A DNA stretch of 64,000 nt from Cytobacillus purgationiresistens (GTDB lineage Bacteria > Bacillota > Bacilli > Bacillales > Cytobacillaceae): NCBI RefSeq assembly GCF_030813235.1, contig NZ_JAUSUB010000002.1:240097-304096 (forward strand), read 5' to 3'. How positions within the stretch are numbered: position 1 is the stretch's first letter; each line of letters opens with the position of its first letter. The translations under genes were made by a program, and so were the position numbers. Positions 9,613-17,830 of this stretch are shown here, piece by piece. The notes under the pieces were generated by a model. That model searched no databases, was not told the DNA's origin, and saw only the letters and a program-made list of their open reading frames with translations.

Positions 9613-9630
9613 ACTAGATTACAATCTAGT
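9613..9630. promoter_or_regulatory. Perfect 8+8 dyad upstream of transporter gene
   Basis: ACTAGATT-AC-AATCTAGT is a perfect palindrome in the divergent yhaO/transporter spacer, about 85 bases before the transporter start. It could be an operator for a dimeric regulator. No cognate regulator is adjacent. Confidence 0.4.
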
Positions 9631-9716
9631 CCTCCTCGATAGGGTCGAATATATATATAGGGAATAGGACATGCCAAGTCAAATGTCTTGTTAGACTTTT
9701 AGAAAGGAGGGTTATG

Positions 9717-11072
9717 ATGACTCTTGGAATAGGGCTAACAATCCTAATTTTTTTAATGACTATGTTCGTTATCTTTTGGAGACCACTGGGAATAAATGAA
9801 GCTTGGCCAGCTTCCATTGGAGCAATAATCATTCTTATTACAGGGATTGTTTCTCTTCATGATATTGCAGATATTTTTCAAAAAATCAGTGGCGCATCTG
9901 TAACCATACTCGCTACAATTGTTATGGCAGTCATTCTCGAGAGCTTCGGTTTCTTCCATTGGGCAGCTGCAAAGCTTGTTATTTTATCCAAAGGATCTGG
10001 TTACCGACTTTACTGGTATATTCAACTTTTATGTTTTTTAATGACTCTTTTATTCAACAATGATGGCAGTATACTAATCACCACTCCCATATTAATATTA
10101 CTTCTCCAAAATCTACAATTAAAACGACATCAAATGATTCCCTACCTGTTAAGCGGAGCGCTGATTGCAACAGCTTCCAGTGCACCAATCGGTGTCAGTA
10201 ATATTGTCAATCTGATTGCTTTAGAGATTATTGACATGTCACTTTATATGCATACAGCCATGATGTTTGTACCTGCGACGATTGGATTGTTATTCATGTC
10301 GTTTTTCATGTTCTTAATAATCAAAAAACAGTTACCTAAGCGCCTGCCAGATTCATTTATTAATATTGAGGAGATGTTCTTCACAAAAGAGTTTCATCCA
10401 TTAAAAGATAAAATTTCTGTAGAAACGAAGAGAAAACGAACAAAACTTATGTTAAAAATACTAATTTTTGTCTTCGTTTTACGCTGTCTATTGTTTGTAG
10501 CCTCTTACTTCTCCATCCCTATTGCACTTGTAGCTGTTTCCGGATCTTTGGGACTCTTGATATGGAGATGGTATCTGTTAGGTACCAAACCAACTGATAT
10601 ATTGAAAAAGACACCTTGGCACATTCTCATTTTTGCTTTTTCAATGTATGTCATTATCTACGGCCTCCATAATTCGGGATTAACAGCGATGATGGTCGAA
10701 TTATTTAATCCTATTGTTAATCAAGGGTTATTTCATGCCACTTTCATTATGGGAGGGCTAGTATCCATTTTATCGAATATATTTAACAATCATCCAGCCT
10801 TAATGATTGGAACCATTACATTGACAGAGATGGGTCTAGATCCAATCACCTTAAAAACTATTTATCTAGCCAATATTATAGGGAGTGATATGGGATCATT
10901 ATTGTTGCCAATCGGAACACTTGCATCACTTATTTGGATGCATATTCTTAGACAGAACCAAATTGAAATAAAGTGGAAAGATTATTTAAAAGTGTCACTC
11001 CTTGTCATTCCTGCAACAACAATTATTACACTGTTCCTACTCTATTGTTGGGTTCAAATTGTTTTTGCTTAG
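9717..11072 (+). CDS. ArsB/NhaD-type ion transporter
   Basis: This protein of about 451 residues has 11-12 hydrophobic segments. It carries the ion-transporter-superfamily layout of ArsB, NhaD and CitM proteins: two repeats with conserved FNNDGSILITTP (about residue 113) and SNIFNNHPALMIG (about residue 353) re-entrant-type segments. It probably moves an anion or exchanges cations at the cytoplasmic membrane; arsenite, sodium or carboxylate cannot be told apart from sequence alone. AAAGGAGGG precedes two adjacent ATGs (9714, 9717), and the second has the better spacing. No ars genes are nearby, so an arsenite role has no contextual support. Confidence 0.82.
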   Translation: MTLGIGLTILIFLMTMFVIFWRPLGINEAWPASIGAIIILITGIVSLHDIADIFQKISGASVTILATIVMAVILESFGFFHWAAAKLVILSKGSGYRLYWYIQLLCFLMTLLFNNDGSILITTPILILLLQNLQLKRHQMIPYLLSGALIATASSAPIGVSNIVNLIALEIIDMSLYMHTAMMFVPATIGLLFMSFFMFLIIKKQLPKRLPDSFINIEEMFFTKEFHPLKDKISVETKRKRTKLMLKILIFVFVLRCLLFVASYFSIPIALVAVSGSLGLLIWRWYLLGTKPTDILKKTPWHILIFAFSMYVIIYGLHNSGLTAMMVELFNPIVNQGLFHATFIMGGLVSILSNIFNNHPALMIGTITLTEMGLDPITLKTIYLANIIGSDMGSLLLPIGTLASLIWMHILRQNQIEIKWKDYLKVSLLVIPATTIITLFLLYCWVQIVFA

Positions 11073-11136
11073 ATGCTTCAGGTTTTCTTTATGTAAGTAT
11101 CAACATGATTGATTATGAGTCCTTAAATTCTGAATG

Positions 11137-11173
11137 GAAAAAAGACCAGCGTAATGTGCACGTTGGTCTTTTG
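11137..11173 (+). terminator. Terminator after transporter gene
   Basis: AAGACCAGCG / CGTTGGTCTT hairpin (one wobble) followed by TTTT. Confidence 0.75.
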
Positions 11174-11178
11174 ATCGT

Positions 11179-11850
11179 TCAAGGTAAATGGATGGTTTTT
11201 AAATGGCTTAGCTTCCAGAATATCATTTTTCCATTTGCATTTGCCATTTCGATTATATTATTATCCACATTTTTCAACAGGCCGATTTTCTCAGAGTCTT
11301 CACCCATATCAAAAACGACAAGTTTTCCCTGTTGCTTTTTTAGCTGCTCTTCAAAGTTTCGTGAGACAGAAATATTTGAAGGCTGCAGTGGCAGTTTTTC
11401 ATTACTTAATGTAAACGGTGTGAGGGTAGAAATATACGGAGTCACCCATTTAATATGGGATAATGAGATGAACATGGTTTTATACACAGGGGAATAAAAA
11501 ACAAGATAATCATTCAGAATACTTGTAATATAACCATGTATCGTTTTATTTCCGGTTACAAATACTTCTACAAAACGCCCTTTCGCATTGGTCAACATTT
11601 TACGGTAGGATATCGTCTCATGGTTTATAAATGACGGTAAGTCTTCATCTAACTCTATCTTTTCTTCATTATCTTCAAGCGGACTCATTTTTACATTCTG
11701 TACATGTATAAGAGGTATATAAAAATAAATTTCACCATCAAATATAACTAAAATATCCATTCCATTTTCAATTAATATACCTCTTACATTGTTTCTACCC
11801 GAGATATTAACTTCTACCATTTCACCCTGTAATTGATCTATTCCTGACAA
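11179..11850 (-). CDS. CotB-like coat protein with three small beta modules (DUF2642-like)
   Basis: The protein of about 223 residues contains three copies of the short beta-rich module seen in CotB: V-V-x-x-G...G-x-L...D-x-L-V...Y-x-P-L-x-H-V. The modules lie at about residues 5-55, 85-135 and 160-222. It lacks the Ser/Arg tail of CotB. The TTG at 11850 follows GGGGTG by 9 bases; a GTG at 11862 overlapping that site is an alternative. It sits directly after cotB on the same strand beyond a terminator-like hairpin. A spore-coat or coat-assembly role is inferred from the shared module and location. Confidence 0.65.
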   Translation of the reverse strand: MSGIDQLQGEMVEVNISGRNNVRGILIENGMDILVIFDGEIYFYIPLIHVQNVKMSPLEDNEEKIELDEDLPSFINHETISYRKMLTNAKGRFVEVFVTGNKTIHGYITSILNDYLVFYSPVYKTMFISLSHIKWVTPYISTLTPFTLSNEKLPLQPSNISVSRNFEEQLKKQQGKLVVFDMGEDSEKIGLLKNVDNNIIEMANANGKMIFWKLSHLKTIHLP

Positions 11851-11868
11851 CTTAAGCTTCACCCCTTA

Positions 11869-11914
11869 CTGAAAAAATAGATGCATCTTCCATAAAATGC
11901 ACCTATTTTTTATA
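11869..11914 (-). terminator. Terminator after cotB
   Basis: AAAAAATAG-TGCAT / ATGCA-CTATTTTTT forms a long hairpin with a T-rich end on either strand, between cotB and the downstream CotB-like gene. Confidence 0.75.
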
Positions 11915-11927
11915 TTAGCCCTGTTAA

Positions 11928-12920
11928 TTAATATTCCTTAACAGGCTTCCATTCATAATCAACTGACTTGACTACTTTTTCTCTTTTATATTTTTCCCTC
12001 CAGTCTCTGCGTCCTGTTCTCTCATCATCCCTGTGCTGTAACCCACCTGTATTTCGTCGATTTGACCTATTACTGGTAGACCTTCTATCACTTGACCTAT
12101 TACTGGTAGACCTTCTATCACTTGACCTATTACCGCTAGTTTCTCTATCCCCTGAATGATTACTATTTTTTTCATCATCAATTGAATCTTCTTTTTCACC
12201 TTGATCGAAAGACCCTTTTGATCCAGGGCTAATGCTTCTTACATGAAATGGCTGGATTTTGAGAACTTCTTCATTGTTAATTAATGTGTAATTCCCTTCC
12301 TCGATTTCGACGAGAATCCCTTCAAGTGCTTCCGGACCGCCTCTATTGATCGAAACCCATGTGTGAGTCATCCGTTTGAACAAATCTTCAAATTTGTTTG
12401 CTGGAAAAAATGTCATGGAATGTTCAGTCTCTTCACCCTCCTGCTGGATGAATTCTCGAACACTCTTAATATGATGGATATTAAAATACACTATTCCATC
12501 CTTTTCAGTGAATAGAACTAAATAATCTGTTGTTGAATCTAAGAGATATCCATCTGTCGCTTCTGGACCACCTTGATTGATTTTCACTTTTTTATTTCTA
12601 AGCCTATAGACTACTTCGGAAAAGCTATCCGTATCTATTACTTCTTGATCCATCGTATTGATTACAGTCTTCTGAATTGAATTCGATTTTGAATTTTCAC
12701 TTATGCTTCTGACATGCTGGGTATGATAATACACAATATTACTCAGGTCCTTTTCTTCCTTTTCAAGATGAAGTGCTAAATAATCAGCATTACCGTACAG
12801 AAGTGTACCCTCCTTAGATTCCGGTCCCCCCCTGTATACTTTTACCTTCCTGCCAACAAACGAATCTAAAAATCCATTAGATTTGTCTTGTATGGGATTC
12901 TTGAGAATCCTTTTCTTCAT
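11928..12920 (-). CDS. cotB: Spore outer coat protein CotB
   Basis: CotB is an outer spore-coat protein that is phosphorylated by CotH in B. subtilis. The 330-residue product has three repeated modules, each with a GGPE signature: YRGGPESKEG near residue 28, NQGGPEATDG near 116 and NRGGPEALEG near 193. A low-complexity Ser/Arg/Asn tail follows (about 250-300) with repeats of the type SSDRRSTSNR. Two ATGs (12926 and 12920) follow GGAGGAGA; 12920 has the better spacing. The Ser/Arg tail is of the kind CotH modifies, and cotH lies immediately upstream. Confidence 0.9.
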   Translation of the reverse strand: MKKRILKNPIQDKSNGFLDSFVGRKVKVYRGGPESKEGTLLYGNADYLALHLEKEEKDLSNIVYYHTQHVRSISENSKSNSIQKTVINTMDQEVIDTDSFSEVVYRLRNKKVKINQGGPEATDGYLLDSTTDYLVLFTEKDGIVYFNIHHIKSVREFIQQEGEETEHSMTFFPANKFEDLFKRMTHTWVSINRGGPEALEGILVEIEEGNYTLINNEEVLKIQPFHVRSISPGSKGSFDQGEKEDSIDDEKNSNHSGDRETSGNRSSDRRSTSNRSSDRRSTSNRSNRRNTGGLQHRDDERTGRRDWREKYKREKVVKSVDYEWKPVKEY

Positions 12921-13039
12921 TCCCATTCTCCTCCTTATGGTCTGATCTAAATGTTTGTTTCTATTTCATATATACGTATCTTGGAGGGTGGATGTACTAT
13001 ATAAAATGCCTATTTACCACTCATATCTATCGCCCATTT

Positions 13040-14131
13040 CTATTGACCTAATTTTTTTAATTCAGCTCGCAAGTAAGAATTTCTGTCTTCAATAAACCGG
13101 CAAATAAAGTCTGGTTCCTTTTCAAAATCCTCAATCTTATCCTTTTTGTAAGGGTCTTTACCAAAATAAGGCCTCAGTTTAGAATAGAGTGCATTTATCT
13201 GGGGTCTAATTGTTTCAACATTAAATCGATCATCAAGTAACTCGTTTAGAATACGATAATATTTGTTTCTAAAAGCTGGTATTCCCAATATTCTGGCTGA
13301 TAAAGTGTTGAATCCTTCCATCCTTACGTAGTTATAATCCATACTCTTCCCATTAATGTCCCTGCCCCAAGTGGCATCGTAATCCCATGGAAGAATCTCA
13401 AACAATCCAGTCTCTCCATTCCTATACAATGCATAGTTGTGTACAAATCCATCATAATTCTGGGTACATACTGCCCCAGCAAGCCAGAGTAAATATTTTT
13501 CCACATCCAAATATCGAATGATCTCCTTCTCAAATTCATCTCTCAAAAGAGTATTTAATTTATAAATGAATTCTTGGAGAAATAGTTCCTCTTCCTCGTC
13601 TCCGTACTTAAGCTCATAACCAAGAGTCAAAGATTTTTTAGATTCCTTATCAAGATCACTAAATAACGAAAAATTAGCATCACCATCAACTGCATAAAAT
13701 ATCGCTCTAACCGGAAGCCCCCTTTTTTTAAAATAATACTCATCTACTGATTCAAGCTGAAGATAAACTCCCTCTTTCTTACCGTTTAATGTAATAAAAA
13801 CATGCTCTGCAGAGGGGGTTAATACGCCAATACTGGAAAAGAAATCATATGATAATTTATTTCTTATCATAGAAGGATCATTATATTCTGCATTCAAATG
13901 AATTTCCTTCGCACCCTTCCACAATTTAGGTTTATAAAATTCAATTTGATATGATTTTTTTTTGATTTTTCTTATATGTGACCCTCTAAATCCTATATCG
14001 ATGTCAAGTTTTTTATTTTGTATTGTTACATACCCCGGAACCTTTTCCTCTGACCAAATATCACTCTTTAAAAATGAGAAATCCTGCGGCTGAATAAACA
14101 CCTTATATGTTGAAAGCTCACTACCTCCCAT
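13040..14131 (-). CDS. cotH: Spore coat protein kinase CotH
   Basis: CotH is an atypical eukaryote-like kinase that phosphorylates serines in CotB and CotG and is needed for outer-coat assembly. The 363-residue protein shows the family motifs: an N-terminal GFRGSH and KKKSYQIEF (ATP-contact lysine region, about residues 50-65). The catalytic loop is QNYDGFVHNY near residue 230, and the metal-binding segment is LPWDYDATWG near 255. The ATG at 14131 is set by a strong AGGAGGA 6-7 bases upstream; an upstream ATG at 14152 lies before it. It is divergent from cotG, with 225 bases between starts. In B. subtilis the cotH promoter lies beyond the cotG end and the message runs antisense through cotG; the same geometry is possible here. 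Confidence 0.93.
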   Translation of the reverse strand: MGGSELSTYKVFIQPQDFSFLKSDIWSEEKVPGYVTIQNKKLDIDIGFRGSHIRKIKKKSYQIEFYKPKLWKGAKEIHLNAEYNDPSMIRNKLSYDFFSSIGVLTPSAEHVFITLNGKKEGVYLQLESVDEYYFKKRGLPVRAIFYAVDGDANFSLFSDLDKESKKSLTLGYELKYGDEEEELFLQEFIYKLNTLLRDEFEKEIIRYLDVEKYLLWLAGAVCTQNYDGFVHNYALYRNGETGLFEILPWDYDATWGRDINGKSMDYNYVRMEGFNTLSARILGIPAFRNKYYRILNELLDDRFNVETIRPQINALYSKLRPYFGKDPYKKDKIEDFEKEPDFICRFIEDRNSYLRAELKKLGQ

Positions 14132-14356
14132 GACTAATCCTCCTGTTTTCATAAGATATTAAAGATTATGACAAATGAAGAGAGTATGACACTGAGGGCG
14201 ATTCAATCATTTTCAACAAATTGCACATATGACCAAGTCAACTTTATAGTGCTAAGCGTACGATATAGAGGAAAAGGGATTTTAGTAATATTCAATCATT
14301 CTAATTTAACTAATGTTCTAAACATTTCCTTTATTAAAACGTTAAGGAGGATTACT

Positions 14357-14998
14357 TTGAGAAACTATAATGAATCAGATATTTTGCTGGCAGTGGATGA
14401 AGTAAAATCGGCAGGAATGGAGTTCTATTTATTCCAAGATCCTGTAGCCAGAAAAGGCCCTGGAAAAAGAGGATCAAACAGATCTGGTCGCAGATCTAGT
14501 CGCAGATCTAGCCGCAGATCTAGTCGCAGATCCACTCGCAGATCTAGCCGCAGATCCACTCGCAGATCCACTCGCAGATCTAGTCGCAGATCCACTCGCA
14601 GATCTAGTCGCAGATCCACTCGCAGATCTAATTGCAGATCCACCCGCAGATCTAATCGCAGATCCACTCGCAGATCTAATCGCAGATCCACTCGCAGATC
14701 TAATCGCAGATCCACTCGCAGATCTAATCGCAGATCCACTCGCAGGTCTACTCGCAGGTCTAAATGCAGATCCACTCGCAGATCTAACTGCAGATGCACA
14801 CGCAGATGCACATGCAGATGCACACGCAGATGCACACGCAGATCCACTCGCAGATCTAACTGCTCTTGCCGAAATACTCGTGGGACACGTCGTAGCAGAT
14901 CTTGCAAGGTTAGAGGAACACAACACTTTAATAGATTTAATTCAAAACAAGCCTACTGGAAAAACGGCAACATGTGGGAATATCATCTGAAAAAGTAA
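14357..14998 (+). CDS. cotG: Spore coat protein CotG, Ser/Arg tetrapeptide-repeat form
   Basis: CotG is a morphogenic spore-coat protein and CotH substrate. The 213-residue product begins [20 protein letters not shown] and ends [17 protein letters not shown]. Both ends match the ends of B. subtilis CotG, whose middle is made of different Lys/Ser/His repeats. The centre (residues 42-169) is 32 tandem tetrapeptides of form R-[SC]-[STGNK]-[RC], very basic and serine-rich. The start is the TTG at 14357, given by TAAGGAGGA 6-8 bases before it and by the N-terminal match. The open frame continues upstream to 14168 without a ribosome site. Cysteines enrich the last repeats and could cross-link. Confidence 0.88.
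   Translation: MRNYNESDILLAVDEVKSAGMEFYLFQDPVARKGPGKRGSNRSGRRSSRRSSRRSSRRSTRRSSRRSTRRSTRRSSRRSTRRSSRRSTRRSNCRSTRRSNRRSTRRSNRRSTRRSNRRSTRRSNRRSTRRSTRRSKCRSTRRSNCRCTRRCTCRCTRRCTRRSTRRSNCSCRNTRGTRRSRSCKVRGTQHFNRFNSKQAYWKNGNMWEYHLKK
14480..14863 (+). repeat. 12-bp tandem repeat within cotG (32 units)
   Basis: The DNA is a run of 12-base units such as AGATCTAGTCGC and AGATCCACTCGC, each encoding one R-S-x-R tetrapeptide. Alternating RST and RSN units in the middle suggest expansion in 24-base double units. Long opposite-strand frames here are shadows of this periodicity. Confidence 0.9.
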
Positions 14999-15084
14999 AA
15001 TTAGCCCATTTGACACATTGATTAAAAAACAATATCACTTTTTAATAAATTATCGAGACAAGCTTTCCCTAAGGTTTTTGTTTA

Positions 15085-15240
15085 CTAATCAATCCACGGA
15101 TCGATTTTTAAATTTTCAAAATAAAAACCAACACCCAAATTAGCACATGCATTTTCTTCTGTTCTCCGACACTTTATAAAGAGTTTCTGATTTCCTTTAA
15201 CAATTTTAGGTTTATATCTTGAAGAATGATTTGACTTGTT
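15085..15240 (-). pseudogene. Possible gene remnant without a start codon
   Basis: In the 280-base gap after cotG, one minus-strand frame stays open for 51 codons. It reads like ordinary protein (RYKPKIVKGNQKLF, then ENACANLGVGFYFENLKIDP) but has no ATG, GTG or TTG and no ribosome site. It could be a C-terminal remnant of a lost gene. The family is not recognised and the frame could be chance. Confidence 0.3.
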
Positions 15241-15267
15241 TTATCTAGATGGTGCTACAGGATAATC

Positions 15268-15302
15268 AAAAAAACTCCGCCTTAATCGGCGGAGTCTTCT
15301 TT
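15268..15302 (-). terminator. Terminator overlapping the 3' end of the ABC permease gene
   Basis: ACTCCGCC / GGCGGAGT hairpin plus T-run on the minus strand. The permease stop codon (15282-15284) lies inside the loop region, so the hairpin overlaps the coding end. Confidence 0.85.
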
Positions 15303-16544
15303 TTTTGTTAACTGCAGCGCTTTTTTCACATCCTTGTATGAGGAAGATTTTCCATACATTAATACGCCTCCCTTATATACTCTCGATCCAAAAATCGCCA
15401 GAATAACTGTCGTTCCAACAAGGATGGCAATTCCTAATATTGGTTCCCAAATCGGAAGCGAAAGCATCCCAACCCTTAAAAACATCAGCATTGGAGTAAA
15501 GAATGGAATATAGGATGTAATGGTTACAAAAGTAGAATCGGGCTGCGATAGACCAAACATTGCAATAAGAAAGCCTGCAATAATAACCATAGTCATTGGC
15601 ATAATCATTTGTTGAACATCTTCTATTCTGCTTACAAGTGAACCTAAGAATGCTGCGAGTGTAGCATAAAGGAAATAACCCAATAAGAAGAATACACCAG
15701 CATAAACGATTGTACTGATGGATAAATCACTGAAACCAAATGCTTCAAAAAAGCCGCCTTCCATTGAAGATAGGTTTTTCTGCAATGAAAAATAACCGAC
15801 TAAACCAATGACAACCATTTGCGTTAAGCTTAATAAACCAACACCTAATATTTTTGCAAACATTTGCTTTATTGGTGGAACACTAGAAATTAATATTTCC
15901 ATTACACGAGATGACTTTTCAGTTGCCACTTCCATGGCAATCATATTTGCATAAGTGATTACCGCAAAATAAATAAGGAAAAGCAGGACATAAACAAGCC
16001 CTCTAGCTTGGCTTAATTCTTCTTCAGTCTTTGCATTTTCTTCCAATGCAACTGTGTTAAACTCAACTGGTGCGTATAATTCGCTCAGTTGTTCAGATGT
16101 TAAATTAATTTTTGATGCAGCCATCTCTGTTTTAATTTGCTGCAGAGCATTTTGCAATTCTAAAGATTTGCTTGTATCAGCAACACTTCTCGATTTATAT
16201 TCGCCAACTGGAAGGTCTTCATTATTTAATGAAAGGATGAGCAGTCCTTCATATTCACCTTCAATAACAGCCAATTCTGCCTCGTTTACTGAGCCATCAT
16301 AATCTTCTAACACGATCGATTCATTAACAGCCAACATATGATCCACTATTGGGATGGAGCTTTCTGCTTGATTAATGACTGCAATTTTTTCCTTCTCATC
16401 AGAAGATGAAAAATAATTAATGATATTACTCATATTTGCTAAGGTTATAATAAGTAAAGAAGTGATAATTGTCGTAACAATAAATGATTTCGTCTTTAAT
16501 TTAGTACTATACGTATGCCAAAGGATAATCCAGAAATTATTCAT
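15282..16544 (-). CDS. yhaP: ABC-2 type exporter permease (NatB/YhaP-like)
   Basis: The 420-residue protein has one N-terminal transmembrane helix (about residues 20-42), a large extracellular domain (about 45-175) and five to six C-terminal helices. This is the NatB-type ABC-2 permease fold. It pairs with the ATPase encoded just upstream; the ATG at 16544 overlaps the ATPase stop by 8 bases, indicating coupling. In B. subtilis the equivalent pair is yhaQ/yhaP, and related NatAB exports sodium. The substrate here is not shown by sequence. The coding end overlaps its terminator. Confidence 0.85.
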   Translation of the reverse strand: MNNFWIILWHTYSTKLKTKSFIVTTIITSLLIITLANMSNIINYFSSSDEKEKIAVINQAESSIPIVDHMLAVNESIVLEDYDGSVNEAELAVIEGEYEGLLILSLNNEDLPVGEYKSRSVADTSKSLELQNALQQIKTEMAASKINLTSEQLSELYAPVEFNTVALEENAKTEEELSQARGLVYVLLFLIYFAVITYANMIAMEVATEKSSRVMEILISSVPPIKQMFAKILGVGLLSLTQMVVIGLVGYFSLQKNLSSMEGGFFEAFGFSDLSISTIVYAGVFFLLGYFLYATLAAFLGSLVSRIEDVQQMIMPMTMVIIAGFLIAMFGLSQPDSTFVTITSYIPFFTPMLMFLRVGMLSLPIWEPILGIAILVGTTVILAIFGSRVYKGGVLMYGKSSSYKDVKKALQLTKKEDSAD

Positions 16545-17436
16545 ATGCTGCACCAGCCTTTTCAATGAAGATATCATTTAAAGAAGGCTCTTCAATAACG
16601 AACTTCCTGATCAAGCCCATTCCGACAATACCTTTTAGAATTTCTTCCGCAGCTTGCTCATTCTCAATTTGAAGGTTCGCCCCTTCTGCTGTAATACGCG
16701 CCTTCGTTACAAGCGGATGGCTCTTAAAGAATTCCATATTAAAATCACCGTGAACAATTAGCTTTTTTCTTCCAAATGAACGTTTTATTGCACGCAATTC
16801 GCCATGCACAATGGGTTTGCCTTTTTGCATAATGCATAAATGTTCACAAAGCTCTTCAACATGTTCCATCCTATGAGATGAAAAGACAATCGTTGTGCCA
16901 TTATTCTTCAAATCAACTACTGCATCCTTCAAGAGTTCTACATTCACCGGATCTAATCCACTAAATGGCTCATCCAGAATCAGAAGCTTCGGTTTATGTA
17001 TAACAGCTGATATAAATTGAATTTTTTGCTGGTTTCCTTTTGATAGCTCCTCCACCTTTTTGTCCCGATATTCTGGGACCTTGAACAGTGATAGCCAGTA
17101 ATCCAGCTCTTTTAATGCGTCCTGCTTCTCCATGCCTCTCAGCCTTGCTAAGTAAACTAACTGATCTTTCACTTTTAATTTAGGATAAAGCCCTCTTTCT
17201 TCAGGCAGATATCCGATAATGGAACTGGTCGAATAATCAATCGGTTTGCCATCCCAAGTAATGCTTCCCTTAGTAGGATCAATCAGACCAAGAGTCATTC
17301 TGAAAGTCGTTGTTTTTCCAGCTCCATTTGCACCTAGAAATCCAAACATTTCTTTCTCAGGAATGGTAAGAGAAAGATCATCTACCGCAGTAAACTCGCC
17401 AAACCTTTTCGTAATATGGTCAATCTGTAAAGTCAT
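16537..17436 (-). CDS. yhaQ: ABC transporter ATP-binding protein (NatA/YhaQ-like)
   Basis: The 299-residue ATPase has Walker A GANGAGKTT (residues 36-44), the signature LSKGNQQK near 135 and Walker B LLILDEPFSGLDP near 158. A C-terminal accessory region of about 80 residues is typical of NatA-type exporters. It works with the overlapping permease gene. The ATG at 17436 is chosen over a GTG at 17448 that abuts the GGGAGG ribosome site, although spacing to the ATG (12) is long, so the GTG cannot be excluded. Confidence 0.87.
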   Translation of the reverse strand: MTLQIDHITKRFGEFTAVDDLSLTIPEKEMFGFLGANGAGKTTTFRMTLGLIDPTKGSITWDGKPIDYSTSSIIGYLPEERGLYPKLKVKDQLVYLARLRGMEKQDALKELDYWLSLFKVPEYRDKKVEELSKGNQQKIQFISAVIHKPKLLILDEPFSGLDPVNVELLKDAVVDLKNNGTTIVFSSHRMEHVEELCEHLCIMQKGKPIVHGELRAIKRSFGRKKLIVHGDFNMEFFKSHPLVTKARITAEGANLQIENEQAAEEILKGIVGMGLIRKFVIEEPSLNDIFIEKAGAAYE

Positions 17437-17591
17437 AGTCGAACACACCCTCCCTCTCTCATTACTATTACGATTGAACTGTAGAAAAGGTTCATTTATT
17501 TACAAATTATATTTTGCACATTTCAAGAAATTATGTAAGAATAATAGTAACTATTTGAATTTTCGCATCTTTATTATTAGGGGGTTCTCCA

Positions 17592-17777
17592 ATGAAAACA
17601 TACAAACTTACTGCATTTGAAGCGAATGGTGAAAAAATACTTGATGAAGCATTCCAAGCAGAGGATGACACTGAAGCAAAAGGAATCGGTGAAAGAATGC
17701 TTAAAGAAAAACAACTCGATGAAAAAACACATCGATGCTCATCTCCTGCGGGTAAATTGGTGTTATTTCACAGATAA
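17592..17777 (+). CDS. yhzC: YhzC-like small protein, 61 aa
   Basis: The short product contains a compact pattern: MKTYKLTAFEANGEKILDEA, then ERMLKEKQLDEKTHRCSSP, ending GKLVLFHR. It resembles Bacillus YhzC, a conserved small protein of unknown function. A GGGGG-type ribosome site precedes the ATG by about 7 bases and a terminator follows. It is divergent from yhaQ, matching its neighbourhood in B. subtilis. No biochemical role is visible. Confidence 0.75.
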   Translation: MKTYKLTAFEANGEKILDEAFQAEDDTEAKGIGERMLKEKQLDEKTHRCSSPAGKLVLFHR

Positions 17778-17793
17778 TAAAATGATTTAAACG

Positions 17794-17820
17794 AAAACCA
17801 TCCTTTTTAGATGGTTTTTA
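17794..17820 (+). terminator. Terminator after yhzC-like gene
   Basis: AAAACCATC / GATGGTTTT hairpin followed by T-rich sequence. Confidence 0.8.
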
Positions 17821-17830
17821 TTAGATATTT

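Noticed and set aside
9640..9713. Riboswitch in the transporter leader
   Set aside because: Small stems (GACAT/ATGTC) are present, but no recognisable riboswitch core such as yybP-ykoY or a fluoride motif can be made out by eye.
10973..11497. 174-codon plus-strand frame after the transporter gene
   Set aside because: It overlaps the transporter end, a terminator and the opposite CotB-like gene, whose modules make biological sense.
14168..14356. Upstream extension of the cotG frame from an ATG at 14168
   Set aside because: No ribosome site precedes that ATG, and the protein starting at TTG 14357 aligns with CotG from its first residue.
14425..14926. Long minus-strand frames of 150 and 160 codons opposite cotG
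   Set aside because: They are shadows of the 12-bp repeat. The plus strand has the strong ribosome site and both CotG terminal signatures.
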